Shown one piece after another: positions 62,450 to 64,000 of a stretch of DNA of 64,000 nt. The notes beneath the pieces are model-generated. The model worked only from the letters and a program-made list of their open reading frames with translations. It did no database searches and was not told the DNA's origin. Source of the DNA: Orthonyx spaldingii (Eukaryota > Chordata > Aves > Passeriformes > Orthonychidae). Made by a program: the position numbers and the translations under genes. Positions within the stretch are counted from its first letter, which is position 1; every line of letters begins with the position of its first letter. Location: NCBI GenBank assembly GCA_013397795.1, contig VZTJ01004015.1, positions 3,388,553 to 3,452,552 of the forward strand, written 5' to 3'.

Positions 62450-63484
62450 GAGTGTCAACGGTCTTTGCTGTGTACCATTTCATCTTACTGCAGTATAATT
62501 AAAGAATTTATTATTTGGTTATTAACGATAATTATTAAGTCACTTTAATCATGAAGAACTAAAGTGAAAACTCCAAATCAAACTTGGTAGGTTTTGATGC
62601 TACATGAAAAAGCAAAAATCATCAATAGACTGATGACAACTTGCTGTTTGAAATGAGCATTTTTGTTAAGTTTTAAGACTTAAGGCTATAGGTGGTTATT
62701 GCATTCCATTGTATAGCTTCCTGGAAGTTTACCTAATTTTAGTAGTTCTATTATATTGCACAGAATAAACTCAGTTTCCTGCCTGCAAACTTTCTCTCTG
62801 TAACTGAGCAATCAGTTGCCTGAAACACAAGCTATTGACATGTAAGAGGAACAGACAGGTATTTAATCAAGACTCTGCTTAGATAGACAATGAACCACTG
62901 CAGAATATTGCTCACTACTCTGTGTAGTGCATCTGAATAGAGAATATTCACCTCTGTGCCAAAATTTTCATCATATGAACTTTTGGATCCAGAGCTTTTC
63001 CAAACCTCTGTTTAACTGGTGAAAGAAATTCAACACTGTGTGTGAACATCACAGTGATTTATAGCCTATTCAACACTAGTAACATGGTAGTTTTGCACAG
63101 GATGAGATCATAAGCAAGCAGAGAATTTGCTCTAATTAAACTATATATGTGTACTGTGTCTAATATGAAAACAATTCGGAAGTAAACCAAGAGAAGTCAT
63201 TATTAGATTCTGTTCCTCAGAAGCTTGCTTTGTTTCCTATTAATGCTCATCTTATGAATGCTGTTGAGAGATCTACTCTTAAAATATCTGCTAAAGAAAA
63301 AGAAACTATTGCTTGAACTTTCTTAGATTGCAACCACAAGCTCTTTTAAAGGAAGTGTAACAAAATAAGGAAAACTAAGACAATGGGTGAAGAAAACATG
63401 AGTCAGAATAAACAGGATAGAATGAGTTGGAGAGTGTCAACAGTGGAGACTTCTGCTGAAGCTGCACTCCTGTTCATGTGGGTT

Positions 63485-64000
63485 TGTCATGATTTAACCC
63501 ACTTGGCAACTAAGCCCCACACCTACACAGCTGCTTGCCCACTCCCACACCAGCAGGACAGGGGAGAAAATCAGAAAAGTAATGGTCAGTAAACTTGTGG
63601 GTTGAGATAAAGACAGTTTAATAAGTAAAGCAGAGGCTGTGCATGCAAGTAAAGCAAAACAAGGAATTCACCAATTCCCATGGGCTGTCAGGTATTCAAC
63701 CATCTCCAGGGAAGGAGGTCTCCATCAGGGAAAATGGTTACTTGGGAAGACAAAAAACCCTAACTCCAGACATGTCCCCCTTCCTTCTTTGTCACCCAGA
63801 TTTCCATGCTGGGCATGATGCCCTATGGTGTGGAATATCACTGTGATCAGTTGGGGTCAACTCTCCCGGCTGTGTCCTATCCCAGCTTCTTGTGCACCTC
63901 TAGTCTACTCACTGGTGGGGTGGGGTGAGAAGCTATAAAGGCCTCAGTGCTGTGTAAGCCCTGCTCAGCAATAACTAAACCATCCCTCAATTATTAATGC
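63485..64000 (-). mobile_element. Endogenous retrovirus LTR (partial, minus strand)
   Basis: The sequence from TGTCATGATTTAACCC (63485) to the window end matches, in reverse orientation, an LTR family widespread in bird genomes and usually placed with ERVL/ERVK-like elements. Recognisable blocks include the ACTAAGCCCCACAC segment, a GTGGGTTGAGATAAAGACAG block, and TGTGTCCTATCCCAGCTTCTTGTGC. On the minus strand ATTAAA (63617-63622) could serve as poly(A) signal, placing U5 at about 63485-63600. No intact TATAAA is seen on the minus strand in the visible part. The 5' end lies beyond 64000. Sequence left of 63485 shows no primer binding site, so this is a solo LTR or a 3' LTR. No retroviral gene is present. 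Confidence 0.88.

Larger units (their letters stand above)
57988..63484. other. Non-coding stretch, no recognisable gene
   Basis: About 5.5 kb of AT-rich DNA without recognisable genes; open frames are at most 83 codons. It contains a perfect 16-base palindrome at 60262-60277, a candidate micro-exon at 61899-61944 and a 34-bp tandem duplication at 62385-62449, each noted separately. Confidence 0.5.

Noticed and set aside
1..64000. CRISPR arrays, operons, phage or bacterial mobile elements
   Set aside because: The base composition, repeats (CR1, avian LTR) and lack of long frames show a vertebrate nuclear sequence. No regularly spaced repeats are present.

Overview
This window reads as nuclear DNA from a bird. 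Two interspersed repeats point that way. At 57877-57987 there is the 3' end of a CR1 LINE with its typical avian tail. At 63485-64000 there is a minus-strand LTR of an endogenous retrovirus family that I know from many bird genomes. Very low repeat density over 64 kb, an AT-rich background and no long open reading frames fit an intergenic gene desert or one very long intron. Nothing is bacterial or phage-like: no operons, ribosome binding sites, CRISPR arrays or insertion sequences.

No protein-coding gene can be supported with confidence. Almost all open frames are under 110 codons and match nothing I recognise. The longer ones arise from the stop-poor CpG island (55.2-55.8 kb) or from an assembly gap. 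Three short stretches have good splice signals at both ends and a single open frame: 5512-5596 (-), 32044-32120 (+) and 61899-61944 (+). They are recorded as candidate exons, but pseudo-exons of this quality are common in vertebrate introns.

Layout: 1-166 is a GC-richer patch ending in a splice-donor-like site. 0.2-21.5 kb is AT-rich, featureless DNA with homopolymer and polypyrimidine tracts, a G-quadruplex motif and a hairpin. 21490-22200 is a TTCC microsatellite holding a 625-base assembly gap. 22.2-54.5 kb is AT-rich DNA with small tandem duplications (25 and 68 bp), degenerate pieces of old MITE-like repeats, and stretches with octamer and homeodomain motifs that look like conserved noncoding elements.

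The most interesting part is 54.9-56.6 kb. It holds a strong CpG island with an 11-bp G-rich tandem repeat and, on the minus strand, a consensus splice donor at its edge. An unrecognised 88-codon minus-strand frame lies just beyond it. On the other side is roughly 800 bp of AT-rich sequence dense in homeodomain, octamer and SOX-like sites. The arrangement resembles the promoter and enhancer of a developmental regulator or long noncoding RNA; this is inference. 56.6-63.5 kb is again plain apart from the CR1 fragment, a 34-bp tandem duplication and short palindromes.
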